52,880 nt of DNA from Bacillota bacterium (GTDB lineage: Bacteria; Bacillota; Sulfobacillia; Sulfobacillales; JAIMBI01), in assembly GCA_021795575.1 (NCBI GenBank), contig JAJYPH010000006.1, positions 1-52,880 on the forward strand, written 5' to 3'. Every line of letters begins with the position of its first letter. The stretch's first letter is position 1. This document shows, piece after piece, positions 24,501-32,734 of the stretch. The translations under genes were made by a program, and so were the position numbers. The notes under the pieces are model-generated. The model did not search any database and was not told the DNA's origin. It was given only the letters and a program-made list of their open reading frames with translations.

Positions 24501-25301
24501 ATGGCGGACCCGACGGGCGCGGGCGCAGTCAAATCGGCGGCCCGCGTCGTGGAGGTGCTGGAGGCGGTGGCGCGCCGCCCCTCGGGACTCACGTTCACGG
24601 AACTGCTGGATGCGACCGATATTCCGCGCAGCAGCCTGCACGGCCTGGTGCACACGCTCGCCGGTCGGGGCGTCATTCAGTTGGACTTGGCGACCAAACG
24701 CTATGCACCGGGCCCGAAGTTGTGGGAGTTGGCCATGAACTATGCCCAGCAGCTGCAGCTGGTGCCGCTGGCGTGGCCGGCGTTGGAGTCCCTGCGCAAC
24801 GCGTTTGACGAAACCGTGCAGATGGGCGTGCTGAACGGTCCCGATGTGGTTTACGTAGCCAAAGCCTCCTCGAGCCACCCGCTGCAAATGGTGTCGCATG
24901 TGGGAAGCCGCCTGCCCGCGTATGCCACCGGGCTGGGCAAGGCGCTGCTGGCGGGACTGGCGCCATCCGCCGTGCAAGCCCTGCTGCCGGCTTCCCTCCC
25001 GCAGTACACGCGAGCGACCCTCACCACGCGGGCGGCGCTGCAGGACGACTTGGCGCATGTGCGCGCACGGGGATACGCCCGGGATGCGGGCGAGTACTCA
25101 GGCGATGTGCGCTGTGTCGCGGCGCCGGTGGTGGAGCACACCGGCGCGGTGGTGGCCGCCGTCTCGGTGACCATGGCCAGCGAACGGTTTTCGCCCGAGC
25201 GTGAGGCCGCCATTGCGCCGGCCCTGGTCGAAGCGGTGGAACGGGTGAGCGGGCAGTTGGGCTGCCTGGACTGGCACCGGTGGCGGCACAAGGAGGTGTA
25301 G
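24501..25301 (+). CDS. IclR family transcriptional regulator
   Basis: A 266-residue IclR-type regulator. The N-terminal winged helix is AARVVEVLEAVARRPSGLTF...ATDIPRSSLHGLVHTLAGRG. The C-terminal effector domain shows GSRLPAYATGLGKALLAGL and the late EYSGDVRCVAAPV strand with a Ser-Gly in place of the more usual small motif. A GGAGGGGG site precedes ATG 24501. It is the first gene before lutABC and follows the transporter, so it is the likely controller of the rhamnose/lactate genes; the effector could be a keto-deoxy acid or lactate. Confidence 0.88.
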   Translation: MADPTGAGAVKSAARVVEVLEAVARRPSGLTFTELLDATDIPRSSLHGLVHTLAGRGVIQLDLATKRYAPGPKLWELAMNYAQQLQLVPLAWPALESLRNAFDETVQMGVLNGPDVVYVAKASSSHPLQMVSHVGSRLPAYATGLGKALLAGLAPSAVQALLPASLPQYTRATLTTRAALQDDLAHVRARGYARDAGEYSGDVRCVAAPVVEHTGAVVAAVSVTMASERFSPEREAAIAPALVEAVERVSGQLGCLDWHRWRHKEV

Positions 25302-25302
25302 T

Positions 25303-26136
25303 GTGGAGCAGGTCGACTTGTTTGTGTCGTGCCTCGTGGATTTGTTCGAACCCGCAACCGGTCGGGCGGCCGTGGCGGTGATGGAGCGGCGCGGCGCTCA
25401 GGTCGGGTTTCCTCTCGGACAAACGTGCTGTGGGCAGTTTGCCTACAATGCCGGCCACTGGCCGGAGGCGTGGGCCATGGCGAAAAATTTGCTGGCGGCG
25501 CTGGATGCCCCGCCCACGCCAGGCCCCGACAGAGGAGAGCGCGCCACCGTGGGGCTGTCGGGCTCCTGCGTCGCCATGGTCCGCGAAGAATACCCCAAGC
25601 TTTTGGACTGGGCCGCGGACCAACCGGGCTGGGACAGTAGTTGGCGCGTACGGCACGCGCGCGTGGCCGGTCGGCTCTGGGAGTTGTCCCAGTGGCTGAA
25701 TCGGGCCGCCCTTGCGCCGGTCGCGGACGAAGACACGACCACGACCCGCGTGGCGCTGCACACGGGCTGCCATATGCGGCGGGTGCTGGGCGCGGGCGCC
25801 GACGCGGCCGCCGTACTGGCGGCACTGCGGGTGAGGGTGGCCACGCCGGAGGACGAGGACCAGTGCTGCGGTTTTGGCGGCACCTACGCGATGACCGAGC
25901 CGAAAATCTCTACGGCACTCGCCGACGACAAGCTGACGGCGCTGCGGGCCACCCAGGCGGATGCCATGGTGAGCTGCGACTGGGGATGCCTGCTGCACCT
26001 CGCAGGTCGCCTGTCCCGTACCGGCGTCGCCTGGCCGGTGCTGCATCTCGCGGAGCTGGTGGATCTGGCCGACCGTGGAGAGCTGGCTCCCACGCAGCTG
26101 GCCCGGGCGGGGCGGTTTGCCCGGGAGGTGCCGTGA
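25303..26136 (+). CDS. lutA: L-lactate utilisation protein LutA (CCG-domain Fe-S protein)
   Basis: A 277-residue LutA/LldE-type protein, one of three subunits of the LutABC complex that oxidises L-lactate to pyruvate in Bacillota and others. It has two CCG-type cysteine domains. The first has VDLFVSCLVDLF near the N-terminus and GQTCCGQFAYNAGH; the second has HTGCHMRRVL and EDQCCGFGGTYAM, with MVSCDWGCLLHL at the end. The start is GTG 25303, one base after the iclR stop, with AGGAGG just upstream. Confidence 0.9.
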   Translation: MEQVDLFVSCLVDLFEPATGRAAVAVMERRGAQVGFPLGQTCCGQFAYNAGHWPEAWAMAKNLLAALDAPPTPGPDRGERATVGLSGSCVAMVREEYPKLLDWAADQPGWDSSWRVRHARVAGRLWELSQWLNRAALAPVADEDTTTTRVALHTGCHMRRVLGAGADAAAVLAALRVRVATPEDEDQCCGFGGTYAMTEPKISTALADDKLTALRATQADAMVSCDWGCLLHLAGRLSRTGVAWPVLHLAELVDLADRGELAPTQLARAGRFAREVP

Positions 26137-27587
26137 TGGCGGGACGGCTCCCGCGCGATCCCGCGCCGTGGGCGGCGCGCCGTGATCGGGCGCTCGCCAG
26201 CCCCGTGCTGCGGGCCAACATCCGCAGCGTCACGCACCGGCTGGCCGACGCCCGTCGCCGCGCGTACGCCAGCTACCCGGCCGGCCAGGTGCTGCGCGTG
26301 GCCGGGCGGGACGCCAAGCGACGGGCGATGGCCCAGGTGGAGCCCCTGTTGGACCAGCTGCGCGACCGCTTGTCCGCGAACGGCGCGCGGGTGATTTTTG
26401 CTGAGGGCCCCAAAGAGGTGGCCGACTACGTTGTGAGCCTGGCCGCCCGTCGGGGGGCGCAGCGGATTGTCAAGTCGAAAAGCATGCTGACGGAAGAATT
26501 GGATCTGAACCGGCGCCTGGCGGCCGCCGGTCTGGCCGTTCGGGAGACGGATCTGGGCGAGTACATCATCCAGCTGCTGGACGAGCGTCCCAGCCACATC
26601 CTGGCGCCGGCGGCGCACAGAAACCGCCAAGAGATCCACGCCGTCTTCCAGGAAACCGCGGACCGCGAGGGGGTGCCCGGCCCGACCTCGGACGACGTGG
26701 GGCCGCTGACCGCGTTTGCGCGCCAGCGCCTGCGCGAGGACTTCCTGGCCGCGGAGATCGGCATTACGGGGGCCAACTTTCTGGTGGCGGAGACGGGCAC
26801 CGTCGTGCTGATCACCAACGAGGGCAATGCCGACATGGTGGCGTCCCTGCCGCCGGTGCACGTGGTCATTGCCGGCATCGACAAGGTGCTGGACACGTGG
26901 GACGCCCTGGCAGCCGTGATCCAGCAGCCGGCCCTCTCGGGCGTGGGTCAGCGCCTGTCGGCCTACACGACCCTGATCTCGGGCCCCCGCGCCGCCGGCT
27001 CACCGGAGGGGCCGGAGGAACTGCACGTGCTGCTGGTGGACAACGGCCGTCGGCAGCTGCTGGGCGGGCCGTACGCGGACGTCCTCACCTGCATTCGGTG
27101 TGGCGCCTGTTACAACGTGTGCCCGGTGTACCGGCAGGTGGGCGGACACGCGTATGGCTCCACCTACGCCGGTCCCATCGGGGCTGTGGAAACGCCGCTG
27201 CTGGCGGGCCTGGACTTCCTGCCCGAGTTGCCCAAGTCGCTCTGTACGCTCTGCAACGCGTGTGTGGAGGCGTGCCCGATGGACATCGCCCTGCCGGACC
27301 ACTTCATCACGCTGCGGCGCCGCCAGGTCGACGAAGGCCGGGAGGCCGCCGGGACGCGACTGACGTATCGGGCGTGGGGGCGTCTCTGGTCGTCCCCGCG
27401 GCAGTACCAGCGCTTCGTGTCCTGGGCGCGGCGCGGCCAGCGATTCATGATGCGGCAGGGGCGCCTCGTGCGCTCGCCGGGCTTGTGGGCCGGCTGGTTC
27501 GAGACGCGGGACATGCCGCCGATTGCCCCCGAAACCTTTCACGAGTGGTGGGCCCGCCGCTCGCCGTCCGGGAAGGCGCCGGTATGA
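26136..27587 (+). CDS. lutB: L-lactate utilisation iron-sulfur protein LutB
   Basis: A 483-residue LutB. The N-terminal DUF162/LUD-like domain includes VKSKSMLTEELDLNRRLAAAG, GEYIIQLLDERPSHIL and GITGANFLVAETGTVVLITN. The C-terminal half binds two [4Fe-4S] clusters: CIRCGACYNVCPVYRQVGGH and CTLCNACVEACPMDIALPDH. It ends with a short LutB tail (WWARR). The ATG overlaps the lutA stop by one base (TGATG) and GGGAGGTG lies upstream; the open frame extends far upstream inside lutA but is not homologous there. Confidence 0.93.
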   Translation: MAGRLPRDPAPWAARRDRALASPVLRANIRSVTHRLADARRRAYASYPAGQVLRVAGRDAKRRAMAQVEPLLDQLRDRLSANGARVIFAEGPKEVADYVVSLAARRGAQRIVKSKSMLTEELDLNRRLAAAGLAVRETDLGEYIIQLLDERPSHILAPAAHRNRQEIHAVFQETADREGVPGPTSDDVGPLTAFARQRLREDFLAAEIGITGANFLVAETGTVVLITNEGNADMVASLPPVHVVIAGIDKVLDTWDALAAVIQQPALSGVGQRLSAYTTLISGPRAAGSPEGPEELHVLLVDNGRRQLLGGPYADVLTCIRCGACYNVCPVYRQVGGHAYGSTYAGPIGAVETPLLAGLDFLPELPKSLCTLCNACVEACPMDIALPDHFITLRRRQVDEGREAAGTRLTYRAWGRLWSSPRQYQRFVSWARRGQRFMMRQGRLVRSPGLWAGWFETRDMPPIAPETFHEWWARRSPSGKAPV

Positions 27588-28210
27588 GCGGGCCCGGCGG
27601 TTCGCCGCTCCGGCAGGCGTTTCGCGCGCGTTGGGAAGGGCTGGGCGGACAGTACTGGGAGACCGCGCCCGGGCCCGGTCTGACCGGCACGGTGGCAGCG
27701 GCGGCGGATGCTCTTATCGACCGCGTGCCGGGGCAGAAGCCCCCGGCCCTGTGGTGGCCCGGTCCTGCGTGGGCGTCGCTTGCGTGGGAGGCGGCGCTTC
27801 CTCCAGACCGATGGACCGTGACGGCCGTCACGGGGCGGGAGCCGCTCACGGTCGGCGGCCGCCCCACGGACCCGACGGTGCTGCGCGGTGTAGCCGCGTC
27901 GGCGGTGCTCGGGGTCACCGGTGCCGCCTGGGCGGTGGCCGACACCGGGTCGGTGGCGCTCACGAGTGCACCGGGGCAGGGTCTCTGGCCGAGCCTCCTG
28001 CCGCCCAGCCACCTCATCGTGCTGCGCGAGGCCCAGGTGGTGGCCACCGTGGCCGACGGCCTCCGGCGGGTGCGGGCCGAGGGCCCTCCGCCGGCCATGG
28101 CCAAAATCATCTCGGGGCCGAGCTCCACGGCCGACATCGAAGGTCAACTGTGGATTGGGGTGCACGGTCCCGGGCGTGTCGGCGTGGTGGTGGTCACGGG
28201 GGCTGATTGA
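27584..28210 (+). CDS. lutC: L-lactate utilisation protein LutC
   Basis: A 208-residue LutC (LUD domain), the third subunit of the LutABC system. Typical stretches are VTGAAWAVADTGSVALTS, SLLPPSHLIVLREAQVV and IISGPSSTADIEGQLWIGVH, the last being the family hallmark (GPSxTADIExxLxxGVHGP). The start overlaps the lutB stop by ATGA. It is somewhat short at the N-terminus but within family range. Confidence 0.92.
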   Translation: MSGPGGSPLRQAFRARWEGLGGQYWETAPGPGLTGTVAAAADALIDRVPGQKPPALWWPGPAWASLAWEAALPPDRWTVTAVTGREPLTVGGRPTDPTVLRGVAASAVLGVTGAAWAVADTGSVALTSAPGQGLWPSLLPPSHLIVLREAQVVATVADGLRRVRAEGPPPAMAKIISGPSSTADIEGQLWIGVHGPGRVGVVVVTGAD

Positions 28211-28219
28211 CGGCGACCG

Positions 28220-29041
28220 CTACCGGTCGGCCGTCGAGCCCAGGAGCAGGGCGCCCATCGCCATCCGCCACGCCGTGACGACGTCGTCGCCCGTTACCGC
28301 GATGGTTCGGGCGTCCACGCGCTCGACCGCCGGAAACCAGCACGCCACCTCCGCCTGCGTGGAGCGCACCATTTCGACTTGGAACGTGACTGGGCCTTCC
28401 AGGCGCACCGGCGGCACCGCGGTCCGCTCGCGGACGGCGGCTTCCACACCCTCGCGAATGTCGTGGTGAACGACGGAGCGGGGGCGCGACCGTGCGGTCA
28501 GGGTGTCGAGGGCGTGCTTGACGACCACCGTGCGGGTGGCGGGCAGCGTTGCCTGCACCTGCTGGGCCAAGGTGTCGTCGCCACTGACCAGCACGAGGGG
28601 GGCGCCGAACGATCCGGCCAGGGCGGCGTTGATTTGGGTTTCGCCCACCAAGACGCCGTTCATCCACCAGTTGTGCACCTGGGCGCCGGAGATGGTGTGG
28701 TCCAGCACCGCCTGGGCCGTGCCCGCCCGCGCGTGGTAGCCAATGCACACCACGGCGTCGGCTCCCTCGGCGCCCTGCATCATGCAAAGGGGCTTGTTGA
28801 AGCCGGAAATTAGCTCGGCCCGCTCGTCCAGTTCTTCGTACAGCAGATTGCGCATGCTCCCATGCGAGTCGTTGACCCAAATCTCATCGGCTCCGGCCCG
28901 TGCCGCGCCGACAATGGCCTGATTGGCTTCATCCGTCATCAGGCGGCGAAAGCGCTCGTACTCCGAGTGGCCCCGTGCCACCTCGTCGCGCCCGCTCACA
29001 CCGGCGATGCCCTCCATGTCCACGGAAATCAGCACTTTCAC
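28220..29041 (-). CDS. dppA: M55 family D-aminopeptidase (DppA-like)
   Basis: A 273-residue zinc peptidase of family M55, which releases D-amino acids such as D-alanine from the N-terminus of D-peptides. The metal-binding start is VKVLISVDMEGIAGVSG (Asp8, Glu10); EIWVNDSHGSMRNL and CIGYHARAGT follow, all family marks. It is cytoplasmic, and the native enzyme is a ring-shaped decamer. I choose GTG 29041 (GGAGG with 8-base spacing); the GTG at 29050 touches the ribosome site. It is convergent with lutC. It probably recycles peptidoglycan peptides. Confidence 0.88.
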   Translation of the reverse strand: MKVLISVDMEGIAGVSGRDEVARGHSEYERFRRLMTDEANQAIVGAARAGADEIWVNDSHGSMRNLLYEELDERAELISGFNKPLCMMQGAEGADAVVCIGYHARAGTAQAVLDHTISGAQVHNWWMNGVLVGETQINAALAGSFGAPLVLVSGDDTLAQQVQATLPATRTVVVKHALDTLTARSRPRSVVHHDIREGVEAAVRERTAVPPVRLEGPVTFQVEMVRSTQAEVACWFPAVERVDARTIAVTGDDVVTAWRMAMGALLLGSTADR

Positions 29042-29309
29042 GCTGCGCACCTCCCCCGGAATTCGGCCGTGAATGTTTTCACCCAGGACTCATGGTAGCC
29101 GAATGCGCACACGCCTACGATGGCCGTGACGACCTAGCGCGCGAGCTGGAGGCAGCGCGCACGCGGGCCAGAGACGGCGTGCACGTCATCGTGACGGCGC
29201 CTGCGGACAGCGCGGCCAGAGTCTCCCCACGGGGTTCATCCTTCGGAGCCCTCCGCGGCCTCACCCACGGCCGGTGGTCGTGTCGGAGCCGCGACGGGGA
29301 GCTGCCTGC

Positions 29310-29816
29310 CTACGACGAGCCCTCGGATCCCGACCCGCCGCCGCTGGAGCTGGAAGACGTTTGAAAGACGCTCACCTGGCCGGTGGGTTCCAGATACGCT
29401 TCGCGAACCTGCTGAACGGATGCAATGCCCTTCTGACGGAGTTCCATAAGGAGATCGGCTTGGGATATGCGCTCAGCGCGCATGGCCGCGGTCTGCACTT
29501 CGCCGTCCTTCACGACCGCCGTCTGCGTGCCCTGGGTGAGGCGCTCCAAGGCAGTCCACCGCACGTTGAGAAACGTGAGCGCCCACTGCAGGACGCCGAG
29601 CAGGACGACGATGCCGATCGGGATCACCAGGGCCACGTGGGGATCCTCCATGCCGATGGCCGTGGCCTCGCCCATCATAATGATCACCGCGAAGTCAAAG
29701 GCGCCCATTTTGCCCAGCGTGCGCTTGCCGACCAAGCGGAACACCGCGAGCGTGATCGCCCAGAGAATGGCGGTGCGCCATAGGGAAAGCCACAGTTCGC
29801 CACCGTCGAAATGCAC
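29310..29816 (-). CDS. DUF421 / YetF-family membrane protein
   Basis: A 168-residue protein with N-terminal membrane helices and a cytoplasmic YetF-type domain. WRTAILWAITLAVFRLVGKR, TLGKMGAFDFAVIIMMGEAT and PIGIVVLLGVLQWALTFL form the membrane part. QTAVVKDGEVQTAAMRAERISQ and ADLLMELRQKGIASVQQV are the conserved DUF421 domain. The tail ends in a Ser/Gly-rich run of low complexity. The start is GTG 29816 with AAAGGAG upstream. In Bacillota related proteins are linked to the spore or cell envelope; the function is unknown. Confidence 0.8.
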   Translation of the reverse strand: MHFDGGELWLSLWRTAILWAITLAVFRLVGKRTLGKMGAFDFAVIIMMGEATAIGMEDPHVALVIPIGIVVLLGVLQWALTFLNVRWTALERLTQGTQTAVVKDGEVQTAAMRAERISQADLLMELRQKGIASVQQVREAYLEPTGQVSVFQTSSSSSGGGSGSEGSS

Positions 29817-29980
29817 AGGATCCGCTCCTTTGCCCTCGCGTCACCGTAGGTAGTATCTGGTTGGCTGCTCCGCCATATACAGCGGCCCACCGGATTCGGA
29901 GCGCCCGGACGGGGCAGTCTCCCGCCGTGGCGGGTGGTTGCGAGCATCGGGTCGAGGCGCCCCAGCCAGTCGAGTCCATA

Positions 29981-30361
29981 GGATTGTGTAAAAGTCCGAT
30001 GGATCTCGGACCCGGCGAGAGCCATGGTTCCCTCGGGTAGATGGATGAGCGGTGCAGCCCATCAATCCTGGAGGAGAGAACCAGGACTCCGCATCCGATT
30101 CCCCTGGGCGACGACGTTGTCCCGCCCCGGTTTGTAGGAGATGGCGGGGTGACCCGGTTGTTGGAGCACGTCTTGGCCCAGGGGCTACAGGCGCAGACCC
30201 AGGGGACGGGGCAGGCAGCGCCGGACAAGCGGACGACCGATCGCCAGGCGGACCGCGCGCGCACAACGTGGGGCGGAATGCTGGCGCTCCGAATGCCGCG
30301 GCGGCGTGCAAGCGTCACCCCGGAGCTGTATCGCGGACCCAGGAATTTGGACAGACCCTGA
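29981..30361 (+). pseudogene. Relic of an IS256-family (Mutator) transposase, N-terminal part
   Basis: At 29983-29997 the sequence ATTGTGTAAAAGTCC resembles the terminal repeat of IS256-type elements (compare GTTGTGTAAACTCCC of the element at 30489). Within the frame from 30041, VTRLLEHVLAQGLQAQ and PDKRTTDRQADRARTTWGGM followed by LALRMPRRRASVTPELY match the N-terminal region of Mutator-type transposases, where RxGYRxRTWxTRVGxLxLxxPR is usual. The frame ends at 30361 with no catalytic core and the usual YRNG residues are lost. It is a decayed fragment. Confidence 0.5.
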
Positions 30362-30369
30362 AGTCCCTG

Positions 30370-30401
30370 TCTTGGTCCCGTGACATCTTGGTCCCGTGAC
30401 A
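30370..30401. repeat. Exact 16-base tandem duplication
   Basis: Two adjoining perfect copies of TCTTGGTCCCGTGACA. They lie between the IS256-family relic and the left end of the second IS256-family element, probably a scar of slippage or of element excision. Confidence 0.85.
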
Positions 30402-30488
30402 ATCCATGGGACAGCATGATGCTCCGGCCTTGAAGCCCAATGTGGTCCTCGAGATGCTCCGGGAAACCCGCCTGGGACTGTCAAGGGT

Positions 30489-31787
30489 GTTGTGTAAACT
30501 CCCCGGTGGTTATTTCAGGTAGGGGGTCAGCCGGTCCTCAAAGTAGATGACCAACTGGCCCAGAATCTCGCCCCAGTGCGGCAGACGGTTCGTCCACTTC
30601 CGCTAGCTTCTTGGCCCGCCAAGTACAGCATTTTCGTCAGCGCCGTGTCCGTCGTTGAGGCTCTTGCGCTTGGTCACCTTGCGCAGCTGCCGGTGGAAGC
30701 CTTCAATCCTGTTGAGAGGGTTGGTGGTGTAGATCGTGCGCCGGAGCCCCTCGGGATACCGATAAAAGGTCGTCAGTTCGTCCCAGTTGGTTTCCCAGGA
30801 CCGCACCACCGTGGGATACCGGTCCCCCCAGTCGGCGGCAAAGTCCGCCAGCGCCGCCGTCCCCGCGTCTTCCGTGGGCGCCTGGTAGATGGGGCGCAGG
30901 GCCGCCGTGAGGGCCGCATAGTCCTTGCGGGCGGCGTACTGGAGCGAGGTCCGGGTCTGGTGGACCACGCACTTCTGCACGTCCGCCCGCGGGAACACCG
31001 TGGCAATCGCTTCACTGAACCCGGTGAGGTGGTCCACCGCTACAACCAGGACATCCTGGACCCCCCCGGCTTTTGAGCTCACTCAGCACGGTGAGCCAGA
31101 ATTTCGCGGATTCGTGAGCCCCGATCCACATCCCCAGGACGTCCTGGTAGCCCTCGAGGTCAATGCCCACCACCATGTAGGCAGCTTTATTGACCACCCG
31201 GCCGTCCTCGCGGACCTTGTAGGGGATGGCGTCCAAGAACACCACGGGGTAGCAGGCGGCCAGCGGCCGCTGCTGCCACTCCGTGATGCGGGGTAACCGC
31301 TGGTCCGTAATGTTCGACACCAGCGCCGGCGAGATCTCCACGCCATACAGGTGCGCCAGTTGGGCCTGAATGTCCCGGGTCGGTCCCCCGCGCATACCGG
31401 GCGATGACTGGGTCCTCAATGCCGACCATCGTGGTCTGATGCGGGGGCACCACGACGGGCGTGAAGCTCCCGTCGCGGTCGCGGGGGATCGCCAGGGGCA
31501 CCTCCCCGTATTCGGTGGTGACCTGCTTGGGGTACCGGCCGTTGCGGCGGTTCGGGGTGGGCTTGGGGCCGGCCTGGTGCTTCGGATAGCCCAACGGTCT
31601 CCAGCTCGCCGGCCCACATCGCCTGCAGCGTCTCCGCAAACAGGCTTTTCAAGGCCCGCTGGACGTCTTCGGGGGACCGGAAGTCATGGGTCGCGATGAA
31701 GTCGCGCATTTGCTCGTGGGTCAATATGCTCATGGGAAGCTTCCTCACGGTAAACTCCAGAATATGGGACCAGGGAGTTTACACAAC
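30489..31787 (-). mobile_element. IS256-family insertion sequence (degenerate) with terminal inverted repeats
   Basis: About 1.3 kb bounded by inverted repeats GTTGTGTAAACTCCCCGGT (30489-30507) and its complement at 31769-31787, 18 of 19 bases matching. The size and the enclosed transposase fit the IS256 (Mutator) family. No 8-9 base target duplication is visible at the edges: the left flank ends TCAAGGGT and the right flank begins CCATGCTA. On its right it abuts the 5'-truncated IS110 gene directly, so it probably inserted into, or deleted part of, that element. Confidence 0.8.
30510..31733 (-). pseudogene. IS256-family transposase broken by several frameshifts
   Basis: The transposase can be followed end to end only by switching frames. 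MSILTHEQMRDFIATHDF to AGELETVG starts at 31733. LGYPKHQAGPKPTPNRRNGR to VIARYARG is in a second frame from about 31590. DIQAQLAHLYGVEISPALVS to WLTVLSELKSRG, holding the catalytic VVFLDAIPYKV, is in a third frame from about 31390. VQDVLVVAVDHLTGFSEAI to RKVTKRKS is back in the first frame from about 31070. TDTALTKMLYLA is shifted again near 30650, and a TAG at 30605-30603 precedes RKWTNRLPHWGEILGQLVIY and the final TAA at 30510. At least five shifts, so it cannot make an active enzyme. Confidence 0.85.
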
Positions 31788-31789
31788 CC

Positions 31790-32734
31790 ATGCTACTCCC
31801 GCAGCGGCAGTTGACGGCGCTGGGGGTGGCCTGCCCGGTCATCGCGCCGGGCCTGGTGCCGACGCGGCCCACCGACCGCCTCCAGACGGACCGGCGCGAT
31901 GCGCGCCACTGGGCGGACGCGCTGTGGGCGGGGACGCTGACGCCGGTGCGGGTGCCGACCGCGGCCGAGGAAGCCTTCCGCGACTGGGTGCGGGCGCGGA
32001 CGACGGCGGTGCCGGTCCGCCAGCGCGCGCGGCAGCGGGTCAAGAGCACGCTCCGGCGCTGGGGCCTCCGCCCTCCGGCGGGCCGGGCCGCCTGGGGGCC
32101 GGCTTACCGGGCCTGGCTCCGGCCGGTCACGCCGACACCGCCCCCCCGGGACCCGGTGTGGGTGGAGTTGCTCAGCCAATTGGAGGAAGCGGACACGCGG
32201 GTGGACCGGATCACCCGGCAGATCGGGACCGCGTGGCCGGCCCACCCGCTGGCGCCGCTGATGCGGGCGTGGCAGGGGCTCCGCGGCGTGGATTGGCTCA
32301 CGGCGGCGACGTTGGCCGCCGGGCGGGGCGACGGCGCGACCTTCACGCACCCGCGGCACATGATGGCCTGGGCCGGGTGGGTGCCGTCCGAAGCCTCGAG
32401 CGGCGTCACGCGGCACCAGGGCGGACTGACGAAGACGGGCAACGCCCCCCTCCGCCGCATCTTGGTGGAGGCGGCCCGCAGCTATCGGTTCCGGCCGCGC
32501 ACCGACGGGCCGGTGGGGCGCCGCCTCGCGGCGCTGGGGCCGTGGGAGCCGCCGGTGAGCGCCATCAGCGGGCGGGCGCCACAGCGCCTCCATGCGCGGC
32601 TGCGCACCCTGCCAGGGCGTCGGGGCACCCCGAAGGCGATCGCGGCAGTCGCCCGAGCACTGTGCGGGTACCTGTGGGAAATTGCCGTCTGGGTCCGCGT
32701 TCAGCCGCCGGGGGAGGTGCCGCCTGCCGCCTAA
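31790..32734 (+). pseudogene. 5'-truncated IS110-family transposase
   Basis: An open frame of 314 residues starting at the very edge of the IS256-family element. It has the rear of the IS110 DEDD domain (PTDRLQTDRRDARHWADALW, LTPVRVPTAAEEAFRDWVRA) and the Transposase_20 C-terminal domain (LRGVDWLTAATLAAGRGDGA, then HPRHMMAWAGWVPSEASSGV and TKTGNAPLRRILVEAARSYR). The first ~80 residues, including the GxDVHK-type catalytic Asp, are missing, as is the upstream end that would encode the bridge RNA. ATG 31790 is fortuitous, with no ribosome site. A dyad TCCCCGA/TCGGGGA follows the stop at 32744-32757. Confidence 0.85.

Noticed and set aside
25641-26135. Upstream extension of the LutB frame
   Set aside because: It lies inside lutA in another frame, has no LutB homology, and the ATG at 26136 has a ribosome site and overlaps the lutA stop.
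29092-29364. A small plus-strand gene between the D-aminopeptidase and DUF421 genes
   Set aside because: No ribosome site before its ATG, composition like an antisense frame, and its end overlaps the well-supported DUF421 gene.
30510-31733. Programmed ribosomal frameshifting in the IS256-family transposase
   Set aside because: IS256-family transposases are normally a single frame, and at least five shifts in both directions plus an in-frame TAG fit decay or sequence errors, not programmed shifting.
31788-32734. IS110 bridge RNA
   Set aside because: The bridge RNA is encoded in the non-coding end upstream of the transposase start in IS110 elements; that whole end is missing here.
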